From assembly GCA_022497145.1 (NCBI GenBank), contig MU386005.1, positions 1 through 51,863 on the forward strand: a DNA stretch of 51,863 nucleotides. Direction: 5' to 3'. The position numbers and the translations under genes were made by a program. How positions within the stretch are numbered: the stretch's first letter is position 1; every line of letters begins with the position of its first letter. The DNA comes from Rostrohypoxylon terebratum. Lineage: Eukaryota > Ascomycota > Sordariomycetes > Xylariales > Hypoxylaceae. Shown here piece by piece: positions 1 through 14,088 of the stretch. The notes under the pieces were generated by a model. It made no database searches and had not been told where the DNA came from. It worked only from the letters and a program-made list of their open reading frames with translations.

Positions 1-1259
1 TATAAAGGAAAAAGGCGGTGTTTTTCAACGCGTTCGTGTCGCGATTTTGAAGTGGATCGCACCTGGTATGTGCGCATACTGGTATGTTGGCTTAGGTTAT
101 CTCAACAACCTGGAAGGGAAATGAGGCAGAGAATATTAAGGCATGGTTCTTGATGTGAATGTCATGCTTTCTGGAACCTAGGTGCTCTGTAATGCATCAT
201 GAGGTATCCCTCGGTCCTTTGTATGTGTCTGCTAACTGTATTCGGGGAAACTATACCTTAAGAGAGAGCGACATGCCTTAGAGATAAGTCAAGATAGAAA
301 TTTTACGGCCACATCGAGTTGTAAGTCTATTTACCGTACACACATCATGGTGGAAATTTTAACATGGTACAAAAGCATGACTCTGAAAGCCTTGCATGCA
401 TCATATTCAGGTCGCCAAAATCAATAGCGAGGAACCGGACAACCTCCTAACACGTATGTACCTAGTAGACGACTATGCTCCCGATGTAGCAGGATGGGAG
501 AAAATATCAGAAAAATGCAAGATGTGGTAAACGCCACCCGAAGGACTCCATTCGGACAAGTGATAGTCGAGAGCTCAAGTCCGCCCGTCCCCAGATATAA
601 ACCAAATAACCCGAAAAAAGGCACATTCCAACCCAACCTCTTTCAAGAAGAAACGCCTGTGTTATCAAAGGATTGATAAATGCCCCCAGCTGCCCGCCGC
701 GTTGCCCGCCAAACCGTCGTAGGAGGTACCAGTTCCGAATCGCGCCGAAAACATGTCTAAGCGAGTAGCTTAGAAGCTACAAATGGGTGACCTTGCTAGG
801 TGTATGTATGTATGGTCTGGTCATTGTTTATCTGACGCCTGGATATTCGTCTCCCTGGCTCCCAAATCCCCTCGGCCCCTCTGCAACATCAACCCCCCCC
901 TTCCCCAATATCCCCCCCCCTTATAGCGCCGCCGTCACCGCCTCTGCCAAAATGCCTGTGGTATACTTTCAAGATTTATTCGCTATAACATGAACCTGAA
1001 CAATGACCAGTGGGTATATATGTAAGATAAGTGCAACGACCGAATGATCAGTGTAAAAAAAAAAAAGAGAAACCCCGAGGAGAATAAAAGAGATGTAAAA
1101 ATGATGAGAATGAACCTAGGTGTCGAACTACAATCCCAAAGTGGATTTCGAACGGATCCTAGGCCTACCGGTGCCATGTATGTGTATCTGTGTGTAGTGG
1201 TATGCATAGAGCTTTGCTAATGCCAAGCGAAGACGCGCCGGATGCGAAGCCGGGTGAGT
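1..1259. other. Intergenic region, no gene seen
   Basis: Only short open frames occur here (the longest about 60-75 codons), with no recognisable domain or convincing splice pattern. It lies downstream of the minus-strand regulator that ends at 1260, so its right end should hold that gene's 3' UTR. C-runs and an A12 tract around 890-1070 are low complexity. Confidence 0.6.
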
Positions 1260-3481
1260 TCAGGCGCAGGAGAAATCGAGCCCCATGCCCCTGGCGAGGC
1301 CCTGCCAGTCCCACACGCGCGACCAATCGCCGCGCTCCATCAGCCGCCAGATTTCCTCGAGGACCTCGCCGACGCGGTCGCAGTTCCGCAGGCCGGTGTA
1401 CCCGCGCACGGTGCGGATCGCAGCGCGGACCTTGTCGCGTTGGGCCGGCGCGAAACACGCGCACCCGATCACGAGACAGGGGACCAGGAGGAGCGTCTGC
1501 ACCGGGTCGCTCGGCTTGAAGGAGTCGAGGATCGCGAGGGACTCGTCGACGGCGAGGGTGATGCGGTAATCGTGGTGGGGTGGATATCGGATCGGCGACG
1601 GGGACTCGGCGCGAGGGGGCGTCGTGGTAGTGGTATTTGTCGTCGTCGTCGTATGACTGCTCGTGGGCCTCTGCTGGTCGGACGACGAAGGCGGAGTTCG
1701 AGCGGAGTGCGGCTGCGATGTCGGCGACAGGGGCATGATGCTGCTCGCCGTCACTGGCTGGGCGAACAGCGCGGATGGCGGGTTCGACGAGGGCGGGTAG
1801 ATCGTCCGGAATAGGTATACCCACATCATCTGCTTGTACAGCAGCCCGACTCGATCGCGGCTGTCGCCCGGTGGCCAGTGCGGCGTCCACTCGCGAATCG
1901 CCGAGTCTATCTCGGCTGCTCGGTAAAGAGAGGTGTAATCCACGACCGGGTCGGCCTCGGCCGCCATGTTCGCCCTGATATTGTTGCGGATCGACGTGAT
2001 CTGGGCCAAGTAGTGGAACAACCCGTCCGCGACGCCAATCAGACGCGCGGGCTGGATCTCCAGCCATGGCTCCCAATCCTCGGTTGCGAGGCGGGGCGTA
2101 TGCATGTCGGGGTACCGGATCAGCTCGTCTGCGAAAACTCGGTACTGGAAGAATTCGGTGATGAATATCAGGAATGCGTTGTCCGGCGGAGGCGATTGCT
2201 GGATCAGGTTCTTGTACGCTTGCAGGTGAACCCGGTGCTCGCCATTGGGATTCCCCTCTGCGAGCGTCTGCAATAGCAGGCAAAGCATCTGTCCGTAGCG
2301 GGGAGACAAGTTGGCCTTGTTTTTCGGGTCATTCTCGTTGCCCACCGGCTCGCAGAGCTTCTCCATTGCTGCATTATGATGGAATTGTGACCTAGTTAGT
2401 AAGGAGGTTAGGCTGATTTTCGGGTTGGATGCGAGGATTTTGACGCCATAAGGAGTATCGTAGTCGATGTGTCTACTGGCCACAGACAGGATAGAGTGCA
2501 TTAGGCCTCGGTGTTCCACCGCCATCTGAAGTAGCATATCCTTGAACGCGTTCTTGTGTTGCCCTTCAACCGTTAGCACACCACTTAGGTGGCTGATGTA
2601 GTGGTTGAGGAATATCATGTCCTCGGGCGTCTCGACTCCTTGAAATATTGGCTGAAGAGTAATATGTGGCAGACTGTGCCGCTTCTGTCGCTCTACACCG
2701 AATGTCAGAGGATGAGCGTACACCCAAATGCTTGTTATTAATACCTTCTTCGGCCTTCTCCTTCCCACTCTTCCAGATCGTCTTCTCGTGGTATCCCTCA
2801 CATACGACAGCATTCTTCTCACAATTCAGGCCTGCATTGGTCAGATAGGGGAGAAGGGGGATTCTTGTGTAACCTTTACTTACAGCGCGGTTTCGCCTCG
2901 TCGCATTTCTTTTTCCTCTTGCGGCACGTAATGCATCCGGTCTTGGATCGTCCTTTCGCTACCTTATTCGTCGAAACCTGGGGTGTGAGGGGGTGTTTTC
3001 GGGGTCGTCCTCTCGGTCTTTTCATCTTCGTAAGTGGCGCCGCCGCAGCGTTAGGCTCCGGTATTGGCGTGCGTGGAGCTTCCTTGACCTCGTCCATCTG
3101 GAATCCTTCATCTTCGAGGGGCTCAAGCTTGGGAACCGTCAATACATCGTCCGAGTTCTTCTCCCACGACGCATCATGCTCAGCTTCCTCGCCCGTATCG
3201 GGACCGTCGCTGTAGCTGGTACTCCACGATTCTGCACATGACGACGTGGCGGAATGAATCATGGTCGGCACGGAGGATGCGGATACACCCACGGCTGAGA
3301 TCTCGAGTTCGGTGCTGATAGGAGACAGCTGGCCGGTGTCCATTCGATTGGTCTGGATGGGATTCGCCCATATCGGCGATGTCGGCAGGACAGCAGAGTT
3401 ACCTTCGGAGGCCATACTGTGACTGTCTGACCACGGCATGTCCCCATCGTCCGTTACGATGGTTAACTGGCGGCAGTCCAT
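1260..3481 (-). CDS. Zn2Cys6 transcription factor with AT-hook
   Basis: Fungal regulator, nuclear, predicted to bind DNA through an N-terminal zinc binuclear cluster. Three exons are inferred: 3481-2884, 2831-2745 and 2692-1260, giving 705 aa. Both introns are 52 bp; the first starts GTAAGT. The start is the ATG at 3481. The Zn2Cys6 motif spans residues 183-210 with exact spacing C-x2-C-x6-C-x6-C-x2-C-x6-C, and splicing is needed to complete it. An AT-hook core RGRPRK lies at 157-162, and an acidic, Ser-rich segment (about 85-135) precedes it. After the cluster comes the segment TIWKSGKEKAEEER and then the motif GVETPEDMIFLNHYISHL. These are typical of the PF11951 (Fungal_trans_2) type of regulator. 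A Thr/Ser/Pro-rich low-complexity linker lies in the C-terminal half. The target genes are unknown; no metabolic neighbour is close enough to suggest one. Confidence 0.9.
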
Positions 3482-5443
3482 AGCTTGTGAGATGGTGGTA
3501 TATCATTCCCACGTGTAATCTAAGCAGAAGACGGCTTCTGTCTTACGAGAGAACACTGAGGCCTGTTCTTCATATGCAAACGGGGTGAATTGCAACGAGA
3601 AGGATTTTCGACGAAAAATGAAAAAATAAAAAATCATAAAATTAAAAACAACCGGAGTGGCAATGTCCACCGAAGATCAGATCCTGTAGTATACGGTCAT
3701 AGGCCCAACCTTGAAGGATAATCCTGCTGAAGGTATGGGGAAGTGTGTCAAAGCTGGTCGCAACTAGACGGCGGCAGTGATTGGCCTCGTCAAACGAGAG
3801 CCTTGCTGCAGACGTCGGCAAAAGGCAAACGGGCGGGCAATCGAAGACGACCCGGCCGTCTGATTGAGCTGCAGCGATGGATGGCACGTCTTTTAGAGAA
3901 GCGAGGAAACAGATGGAGGGGTCGGGCTTGGGCAGCGGAGGTGGAGTGTAGCTCTTATTTGGACCGTGTATGTGATACCGTGGGGCGGCTAGCGGAAAAC
4001 GAAGATACGTGGGCGGGAGATGCACATCAGCGTACCGTAGTAGGTAGAGTAGGGGTAGGACTAATGGGGCAGGGTTGGATGGGCAGACGGCGAAGGCCCG
4101 AAGACGCAGAGAGCTTTCTCCACCCCCATTCCGGGTCCCTATACTGCTTTTGGAGGGGGAAGAAGAAGAACAAGAGAGAAAGAGAGGAAGAAGGGAGAAC
4201 TACCTAGCTTTGTGGGTCGCCGAGGGCAAGAGAATACGGAATGTTGTACATGGAGCTGTACATAGAGGGCCTCAAGAAGTAAATAGTGTTATGTATATAT
4301 ATTGGTACATATGTGACGGGCAAATAGCATTGCGAGCTACCAACTCAGCAGACCGACAGACTTTCCCTCTTCATGTGTTGTGGGAGAGCTTGGGAAGGCC
4401 CTGTGGTGTAGTACAAGGACACAGCAGACCAGGGAATTCCACGGTGAAGAAAGATAGAAAGATACAGCGAGAGGCGCAGAAAGTGCCCGGTACTGCATAG
4501 TATTGCATAGTACCATAGTAGCAAAGTATGGGAGAACAAGATACAAAGATGGCTGCGATGAGTATGGCGATGCGAACGCAGACCAAACGGGGTCGGCCAG
4601 TGCTTGGCGCCTCTCAGATACCCCTGTCGAACATCGCCAGACCCCCGTCTACTGTTCCCACCACTATGTGGTCCTAGCATGCACATGCAGCACTAGCGGG
4701 ACCCTGCGAGACCAGAGACCAGCAGGTACTTGGTGATACTTGGAGTGATGTGTTTGGTAGCTTGGAAGGCGTTCTCGCAAGGCACTCAATACGGAAAGGA
4801 GTTACCACGAGATGGTGTTTGTTGGACACTTTCGGTACTAATGTAAGTCTAGTCGTTCGTGGTACTATGTGCTGTAGATCCATCCAGCTTATATACAGCT
4901 TATATCGTTCGCCTCGAGGATCGATCGCAGCCTCGTAGATTTTTTGTATTATGGTATTATATCGCGGGGGCGACGACGTAGTAAGGGATCACTTAGAGGC
5001 CTGTGCACGCAGCCGGGCGAACAGGGCGAAGGGGCCTACCAAACAGACCAAACAGATCAAACAGTCTAGAGTACATGAAGAGTACACTAAAAGACGGACA
5101 TTAGACTGCGTTTGTGTTCCATGCAACGTCTCTCCAGTTAGTTGATCTCCAGCTTTGTGCGGACCGGCCCCGAAAGAAGCCTATCTCACTAAACCCGCAT
5201 ACGCCCATGGATAAGTAGATGCTGTATGACGGAATGCAGGCCAAGAAGACACCTAGAAGGCTGCTCACGGTTCACCTAGAGGCCTTGTTCTTTTCTCTAG
5301 TGTAGTGCTACAGTCTACTGCTATAATTCAGTGCTATACATACCTGGACAAGTCCCGCAGAATATCTTTCGGATCGGAGATTTTTGTCCTCCAGCTTGCT
5401 ACTCGCTACCACCTAATCTACTCAAGCCATAGAATGATTTGGT

Positions 5444-5471
5444 ATTTGCAATTTGCAATTTGCAATTTGCA
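5444..5471. repeat. Four tandem copies of ATTTGCA
   Basis: Four exact head-to-tail copies of the heptamer ATTTGCA occupy 5444-5471. A further ATTTGCAATT occurs about 60 bp downstream near 5530. There is no coding context. Confidence 0.9.
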
Positions 5472-8400
5472 ATGCCGCATTCAGCTGCTTTGCCGGTCTG
5501 GTGGTGTTTTCTGTATTTTTGGGAAAATCCATTTGCAATTGACAAAAAGTGGCTTGCTTGACTCGGATCACCGAAGATGGCTTCTAAATTGAGACGTTTG
5601 GCGTTCACATCAGTGCTCAATTGACTTATCAGCAAAACGCCCTCTGACCTTCTCCTCTTTTCCCCATCGACCAAGAGCATCAAAGTCTTACGACGACTAT
5701 CGAATATTCCGTTGGGGGGCGATGAGTAACCCGATGCTAGCGGGAATAAGAGCGGCTATTAAGGGTCAGAAGCTTGGAAGTTCACAAACCCCTGCGACAG
5801 CCTAGCGATGGGAAACGGGTTCCGAGACGGATTGTGTCCTTCTCTGGATAATAAGCATGGCGTTCTGTAAAGAGTTGGGATCGGGGGAGAAGATTGGAAA
5901 AGATTGGGAAGGGAAACAACAGGTTGGGAAGATGGCAAGAATTTGATTCGACCGGGCTTCGCGGATGAACCGCCCGACCCTGGCTGTGGCGTCCTGTCTT
6001 GTCCTTCGCTGTCACTGTCATGCATTCACGAACTCTGGAGTTTATTTAGCAACTTGCATCTACATACGTCCTTCTCTGCATCCCCCATTCGACCGGACAA
6101 GAAGGGTAGGTACGGCATGGATACAAGAACGCCTGCGCAGAACGCCTTTTTTGTGCCAGTGTGCTATCAATACAGCCCAGGTGAGAATCATTCCCGGGTC
6201 GATCATCTTGAACCGACGACTAAGTCAGCCTCTGATAAGTCTGGTAAGTCTGGGGATGATGTTGTGTCACCCCAGATGACATTTGTGACTGGCTATTGAT
6301 AGCAACTCGCATCTGACCCGACCCCCAAAGTGTCCAGGTTAGGATGTGCTCACAGACACCCCCCAGATAGATCCCGAGGGACACTCGGTCCGAGGCGAGA
6401 GCGCACGAAACGAGGAGGATTGAGCCTCAATGTCGAGGCTGGAGGATTCCGATACGTGAAGCTTGAATTTACGCACGAGACATTCGTCGATATGTATATA
6501 TATGTATAGGTATGTATGTAGGTTTCGATGGATTTGAGAGCTGACGATTTGAATAGGGCTTTTTCCGAACTATTTAGTACGGGGCTGCAGCTGTGCTGGT
6601 GGTTCGTAACCCTAGAGAACCCCTAAAGAACCAATGAGGATGCTGAAATTTGCTTTTTTTTATGCCACCAGCGTCGCGACCGTGTCCTTTCCAGGGCATG
6701 TCGACAGAGAACCATTTCAACGTGGTAACTATACCATCAGTTCTTAAGGCTCATCCTTGTTCTTCTTCAGGGGTTCGAACCCCCTAAGCGGGGAGTAGGA
6801 TTCAAATCGCAGATCTACCAATCGTTTTCGGTCTCGTTACAAATGATAAGTCTTTGAAAACACATGAATATGACAGATTGAAAGCTCGCTAAGATGAAGA
6901 CCTTGTCGGCTTATTCTTCGAAATGACGAGTTCTAACCGATCCCCATATGGATGGTATGGATATTTTCTTTCGCGACAAATGGATATTTTACATGCCAAA
7001 ACGCTACTAATTATCAGAATCGCTATCACCGTCACTAAGCTGATCTCAATTTTCAAATCCCTCATCAATAATTGTAGTAAGTTTCTATTATGTACAGTGT
7101 GTGGAGCGTAGATCCTACTGGTAGATAATGGTCGTTTTTGATTCGCTGACCAGGCTTATAGCTGATGCCGACGAGAGGGTAAGCCAATCAGCTTTGTGGT
7201 AGGTTTAATCAATCACTAATTAAGATATTATGGAATCCGAAAATCGTCCCATAACGTCGTCATAGGGTGAATGAAGGCTGTCCCAACCTATTCTACCAGT
7301 CTACCCTACGCTTCGGCATCTGTATTTCGCATGCGAGACTGATGTATCATCGTTTATGGGGTCCAAACGCTTCTCCACCTGGAGAGGCAGAAACTAGTTA
7401 GTCAAGATATCACAGTAACAGAAAAGGAGTCTCGGACGGCAGAGTACCAACGTACCCCAAGGACCAACCGTTGGTAACTCGGTATTGTATCTGCTATGTA
7501 GGCCGTACATATAGGTCTGACCCCCACGATCTTCATTAACTATTCCAGGCATGCTAAACGCCGTAATGGGGGAACATCGCCACCGATTCACATCGTTCAT
7601 GGTTCCCCAGAAATCTTTGGTTGCGGTTATCCTCTTTTGGGCTCGGAAACTTGCCGGACCACGAAGCCTTCTCTCCGCTGCTTGGCTCAATCCCAGGAAT
7701 ATTCCAACGCGTGTGTAACAACATCTTGTGAGGCTTGAATTGTCAGGTTACATCACCTTCCAGGTAGCTTACCCACACTTGTCCGTCGTGTAGTATCCTC
7801 AATAACTTTGATGAGCGCGGGATCGCTAGTATGTATGGGCATCAACGCGCCTCAGATGACATGATACACGCGATGCAGCGCCGTGCTATACACAGATGCA
7901 AAGTTGCAGACATGTCGCCAGTGAGCTGTGGTCGCACAACACTAGAGCTTCACTACGAGGTCATCGTACATAGTCGCTAATCTTCGCCGCTGCACTGTGG
8001 CATCATATTCACGAGCTACGGCAGCATCACTGCCTAATACAATAACCAGATGCGCACCCACGCGGCAAACAGCACCTACAAAGAGGGGGGGGAAGAGTGA
8101 AGGAACACGGGGAGGATGAGTATTTCGGGCTAGACCGTTAATCATATATGGATGCACGGCTCAGACGAAGGTCGCATGCAGCTGCTAGAAAGCGCGTCTC
8201 CGGGCTGCCCCGAAGAAGATAACTTTGGATCCCGGGGTTGGATCTAGTCATAATTCGACAGCATCTTGGCGATCAAAACTTGTGATAGCCGAACGCGTGC
8301 GAGATGTTGCAGGTACATGTGAAACTCACCGAAACCCGATTACAGGGCCAACCAAGCAGGCAACTGGTAGAACAGGCAAACAGAGAGCACCTATAGGTAC

Positions 8401-11400
8401 CTACCTAACCTAACTTCAATAGCAAACATCATCGAATCCTCCGCTGTCAGGCTCTGGCACGAAGACATTTTTCTGGTCGTATACGTTTGAATGCAGAACT
8501 CGCAAACGGCAGGGGTGAGGAGGTGCGAAAGTAACGTCGGCTACATAAATCGTACACTATGCGCAGATCACCGATCACCTACGCTACCTAGGACCTAGGT
8601 ACATTGCCTATTTTGCCATAGGTGTATAAACCGGCGCAGGACTAATCCGAAACGTGGGATGGTGAAGATTTGAGGATAGGGGTCTGTTATGTCCGTTATA
8701 GTCGGAGATGTTTAAGCAGGTAAGATGGAGGTATGTGCGAGAGCTATGATATGTTTGCTGTTACAGTTGTTACAGTTTCCTTCAAGTTCATTCCATATTC
8801 CCTGCGGGTGTACGAAATATGCGAGGACCCATCGAGGTGCATTTTGCATTCGCATATCTTGCGCAAGCCGCTAATCAATCGGCCGTATAGCTCTATATTG
8901 GCTAGGGTCACCGGCGAATCCCTGTCCTCATACTAACTCCCATGCTAAACTCGACTGCACATAGTAATAACACCATAATCCGTCCTAGTTCTCTATGAGG
9001 CTAACGTACGGAGCGCCTAATCCCAAGCTATCTGGGTATGTATTCCAAGCTATAAACAGTACTCCGTGGTACATCGGCACAAAGCCCCTCCCCTATTTGT
9101 CCTTCTTTCGTTTCACAGTCATCCACGATGCTGGCCAGCAGACCACGAGATCCGAAAGGTGAGCGCCAAGCCGCGCCTATTTCTTACACAACTCGAGTTG
9201 GGTCAAATTTAGTTACCGCGAAACAGGTTGACTAGATAGACCTCACCATTAGGTCGGGCCTACATGGCTTTCTCCTCATCACTGTGAGGGGTGGGCATGT
9301 TTAGTCTGTTTAGACCTTTATAAATGCCTTGGTAATGAAATGCTTAAGAAGACTCCGCGGTGGGTTAGTTAGCACCACTTTGACCAACTTGATGCCATTC
9401 GGATCCACAGAATCAGGATTTCTGGATGGACAGAAAACAGATGGAGCAGATGGAGCAGATGGCTCCTCTGGCTAGGCCCTCTTGGCATCAAGATTGATTG
9501 CTTCCTTTCCTTGTAGTCTCACGCACGCCGCTCAAAAAAAGCCTGAAATACACGGCTCGAAATGTTGATCATTCACCTTTCTGAATTCTCCTTAGATAAC
9601 CGACCATCTTACTACTACAAATAGAATTCACGCCTCATAAGATCGGCATCTAGGATGTGGGATGCCGCAAAGAAGTCGGATTCTTCTGCCTACATTCCAT
9701 AGCGGCGGGTCGATCATCGCACATCATCGTGGTAATCCACGGCTGTTGGAAATGGCCAAAACCGCCGCACAATGCCATCCAAAACTACCGGTCGAACGGT
9801 CGCGCTGGAAGATGACAACCATCAGCTACCTCGTGCCGTCCCGGATTATCTCGCTAGGTTAAATCATGCGCCAGCGGCTCGAGGCTAAGTTGAGACTAAT
9901 AAGCTTACAATCACGAACTAGCCCCAACGATCATCACCATGTCTCCTCGCGGAATGAACTACAAAACTTGATCGTATTTAAAACCTGGGGAGCATTTACA
10001 AAGGCTCGTTTGATCGACGCTCACGTTCACTTTCCTTACCGAGACGACCCTAGAAGGTTGAGAGGAGATCTATGCGAGGAGACGAATATGTGGTTAGAAC
10101 GTTCCTAGAGAAATCCTCAGTGGATATAGCACCACCTCACTGCCCAATTAGTATTTGGAACGAGATTTGGATCCTCAACGATTTTCGGCGTTAGCTTCAC
10201 TTTCCCGAACCATCTACCAGCAGCAAAGTCTTGTTATTCCTAAAGGTTGGTCTTCCAATGACTTCGAGACTCAACAGTTTCTGTAGTGTTATCATTGCTT
10301 GAATATTCGCCTTTGAGTCGACCGCAATAACCCCGGGTCGCGAAGACCTTCCGTTTTACTCACAGAGAACTACTACGGTGACACATTAGCGAAACGGAGT
10401 TCGGCATAGTCCTTCGGCGAGCATACTTAACTAATACTTGCCAGCCAGATGGTTTATACTACCTAGAACCAACGCTTATCATAGTCGTATTACTTAGCTA
10501 CTCGAGCTCCTCGAAATGCCAATGCGAGCTAGGAATCATACATGCGGACATGGTCGTAGCAGAGCACTCGCCGAAACGTACGAGCCCTCCGGGTCGGCGA
10601 CTTAGCTCAGCGGCACCTAGATATCCCGTTCGGACAACTCCACTGCAGGCGCTACCGCAAGACTTGCATCTTGGCTGGTCCGATTCCTGCTACCCCTCAG
10701 ATATCCAAGGCTGGAGATTGCTAGACTGGGCGATTATTCGGTGCCCAAAATCTTCTCCATCTTGATAGTGAGATGCGACTTTAGCCTTCGCAGACACTTC
10801 CGAGTAAGTTCATACGATTATGACGGCATGACTTACTCGCGAAGACTCGCTCTCGCTCTATCTCTCCACCTCTCACTCTCTCCGTGCGTTAGCTTTGTTG
10901 CCCGTCGCGAGTCTTTCCTAGGTGGATGGCTGGTCACATGTCTATTCGACCGAGCTACACCGCTTGACGGGATCGTGATCGTAACCAGCTACTAAGATAG
11001 AGACACATCACCGACAAGTCTGGTTTTTGATGCCCATCGTCGGTTTAGTTAATTTATAACACTGCCCAAACGCAGCCAGCCCCTCGCCCGCATCTAAGGG
11101 GGGGGTGAGCGAGATAAGTGCCTACCCGAGAACCCGTCACGGGCACGTTCGACTATTTCAACCAAGGAAAGCTTCTAGCCTGCAACGTGGTCGAACGGGA
11201 CTGGCGTCGTCCTAATGCCAGGAACGTTTGGTCTCAATATTCGCTCTAGCTTCCAGTGAGATTGGTATCGGGGGGAGCGAATAGGGTCCTTTAGCAGCGG
11301 GAAGATAGCCGAAAAATGTGTAACCTCCCCTGTCCCATCCCCGTGCTCCCTACCCCGTTGGCCGGAATCAGGCCTGCAACTCATGGTATATCCGCGCCTG

Positions 11401-13712
11401 GAGAGATTGTGCTACGCGAAGGGCTGATAGTTACATACATTCCTGTCCAAACAAACGACGGCCTCCCCGCGTGTAACCGTGTGGAAGCGGTTCGAATCTC
11501 CATTGGGTGGCCGTTGGGCTTCGGTGCAATGGTAGCCTTGCTTATCCGACTGGTCGATCTCGAGACTTGGGGACTTATCTCATTTATAGGGTGCCCGTCA
11601 AATGGGAATCACTGGACGCACCATGCTTCGTGAACGAGAGGGGGGGGAGGCGCGGGGAGGGGACGTCCGATTTGTGGATATCATGTGAGTTGGTTCCGCC
11701 GGATTGGGCTATGGTGACCCAATCACGCATCTGTTCTAGCTCGTGATGAGGCTGGAGCTGTGTGTGTATGCTGCAGTATTCGGCAGTCAAGGAGGGGCTT
11801 TTACGATACGTTCTATCTCAGCTATACTAAGCAACCCCCCTGGCGAGCCATACAGAGCCTTGCCGCAAATAGATGCCAATACTAGGACTTGATATAACTT
11901 TCTAAGTATGTTACTTCGGTTTATCTACTAGCGATAGGTCATTATCAATATGCCTCGCAGGCTTGGCCCGGGAAAATAAACAGCCTTCGGTTCTAGATCA
12001 AGAAGTAGAGTAAAGTAGAGTAGCATGAAGCACAATTGCGATCGAAGATTCAAAGAAAGTGAAACATTCCGGTGTGGACTTGATGTAGCTTCGGTATAAA
12101 GATGTCGTTTTTTGATTCTTATATGTCATCACAGGTATCTTTTAGTATATCGGAAAGTGAACAAGATTGTGTTATACAATCCCCCACGAAATTATAGAGC
12201 CTTACATCTGGAGCTCACACTCCATGGACGGCGATCTTGACGCAAGGCCCTAATAGCTCACGCCATGGCGGGACACAAAGTCGTAAAGAAGAGTCGATCG
12301 TTTCCGCTTTTTTCTTCCAGATGTGCGCCGGGGTCAGAGTTGGAGATGCCTCGCGGCATGCCAGCGTTGCATCCCCGGGCGGTTCATGCATAAGTACCCA
12401 GGTTTGCATGTGTCAAAGCTGGAAATTGCAGCGGTGGTGGGAAGCAAAAGGATGGGATGGGAAAAAAAGGTCAAGCAGGCCGCCGAGAAGGTCGCCTGTA
12501 TAACAATAAGCTCGCTGTACCCCCACCGGCTAATGACCTAGAGACGAGATCGAGATGGGAAATGCGTGCAGGTGATGACGACGCTGACAGCATGCCAGCC
12601 CGCAAGCACTCGGTGGGCTTTGAGGACCGTGTTGCCTGCCTGCCGCTTCGCGCTGCCCACAACCCAGGTTTCCCGGTGAGCGTTGACTGCAACTTAGAGT
12701 TGAGGAGTCTAGCCATTATCACTGTTGTATTCCAGGCTATCACAGTCGTCACGAGAATCGGATTATCGTTGAGCGCCGTTATTCACTCTCTGAGGCGCAA
12801 CGACTGCCAAGAAAGATCTATTAAGCATAAATGAACGTCACTATTCAGGCGGACGGGCAGCGTTCGGCATCCCTCGGCATCTCGATAACCTGTGTCAATC
12901 TGATTACATGATATGTTAACGTATCGAGGAGTAGCAGAGCATTTGTCCTAGTGGCTGTTCTGCTATGCACTGGAGGTGGCTTCTTCATGATTGATAGCCC
13001 ACCGTGACATGTCAAAATTGGTGACATCCCCTTTAATTGGCTTAGGTCTAACGAGCCCTCTCTAAATACGGCTCGCTTGATCGGGTGGGCCATACGCAGT
13101 ATGCACAGAATGGTACTTTCAGCTAATCAGAACTTACCTGTTTAGGTGCGTAAGTAGCATCTGTGGGTGCTGGCGGGCTATTGCATCAAGTGAATATAAT
13201 GGAGCTATAGAACGTATGACATGTATAACATCTACCCATCTTTGCGAATAGTAAAAGCCAAAAAATAGTATTTTAGCGGGTATTTTAACTAGAAGAGTAT
13301 AGTTGAGGGGGTAGTGATTCTAAAGGTCTTCAACAAATAAGCATTTATTCTACCTACTTGGCGCTAACCTGTCTAGAAGCTACCTTGGACAAGGTTGAGG
13401 TATAGTCTCCTTTCCAGGGTTAGGAACACCCATGTCTCGATTGCGCACAATTCGTTTTTTTCACACGATAGCTCTTCAGGCACATAACGATAATGGAAAC
13501 AATGCCTACCTAAATACTAAAATAGATAGAAGTTATCTCGAGATTCTATGTAAGCATACCTATAATAGTGAAGTTCGCTGCTTGAATAGAGAACCATGGA
13601 TTATCAAAACCATCAGTTTGTATTATATTAGAGCTTGTCACGTCTCATACCCCTAGGGAGGTTGCGAAGAGGAACCCATGCCCGTTTGCTCAGACATTAA
13701 ACAGAACAACAA

Positions 13713-13742
13713 CATCATCATCATCATCATCATCATCATCAT
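13713..13742. repeat. (CAT)10 microsatellite
   Basis: Ten perfect CAT trinucleotides occur in non-coding sequence downstream of the GH92 gene. This is a simple repeat, useful as a length-polymorphic marker. Confidence 0.95.
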
Positions 13743-14088
13743 TATAGGTAAATATAGTAGAGTTAATATTCCTTTGGCACAAAAGATCTCTCAGATAGAT
13801 TCTCTCTACCGTAGGTTTGACTAGGTATAAACTGTAAGCTCGGGGTTATTTGGTTCATTTTGAGCCTCGGACAGAATCTTGTACTACTAGGTACTGATCA
13901 GAGAAGGCATCTTCCCATGAACCTATATGTATACTACCGTATATGTACTTTATATGTGGCTCTAAGTGTTCACGAAGCGCTCACATTTCGAGACGAACTT
14001 TCCATGTTAGGATAATCTGATTATTATTACTATTTTACCCCGTGTTTATACAGTTCTAGCCTCTAAGTATGTATATCTCGAGCAATTA

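Larger units (their letters stand above)
3482..14088. other. Gene-poor region of about 10.6 kb
   Basis: No open frame longer than about 155 codons is present, and none of the short ones carries a recognisable motif or joins to a neighbour by sensible introns. The first several hundred bases should be promoter and 5' UTR of the regulator starting at 3481. The rest is mixed sequence with moderate GC. It holds short tandem repeats (5444-5471, 9441-9470, 13713-13742) and repeated CCTAGGTA-like words (about 8391-8412 and 8584-8602). No transposase, reverse transcriptase or terminal repeats could be recognised. It may be decayed repeat sequence or house non-coding RNA; neither can be shown by reading. 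Confidence 0.6.

Noticed and set aside
1165..2283. 372-codon minus-strand frame overlapping the first zinc-cluster regulator
   Set aside because: It is a shifted-frame shadow in GC-rich coding DNA; the Arg/Pro/Ala-rich product has no domain, while the other frame continues the regulator.
5904..6299. 131-codon plus-strand frame
   Set aside because: It overlaps other frames of similar quality and shows no domain, signal peptide or conserved pattern.
6765..6795. tRNA T-arm-like segment AGGGG-TTCGAAC-CCCCT
   Set aside because: A 5-bp stem and 7-nt loop fit a T arm, but neither strand offers a matching acceptor stem, D arm or anticodon arm at the right distance.
11485..11570. B-box-like GGTTCGAATC and TGGTAGC words suggesting a tRNA
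   Set aside because: The words are in the wrong order and spacing, and the T stem does not pair.
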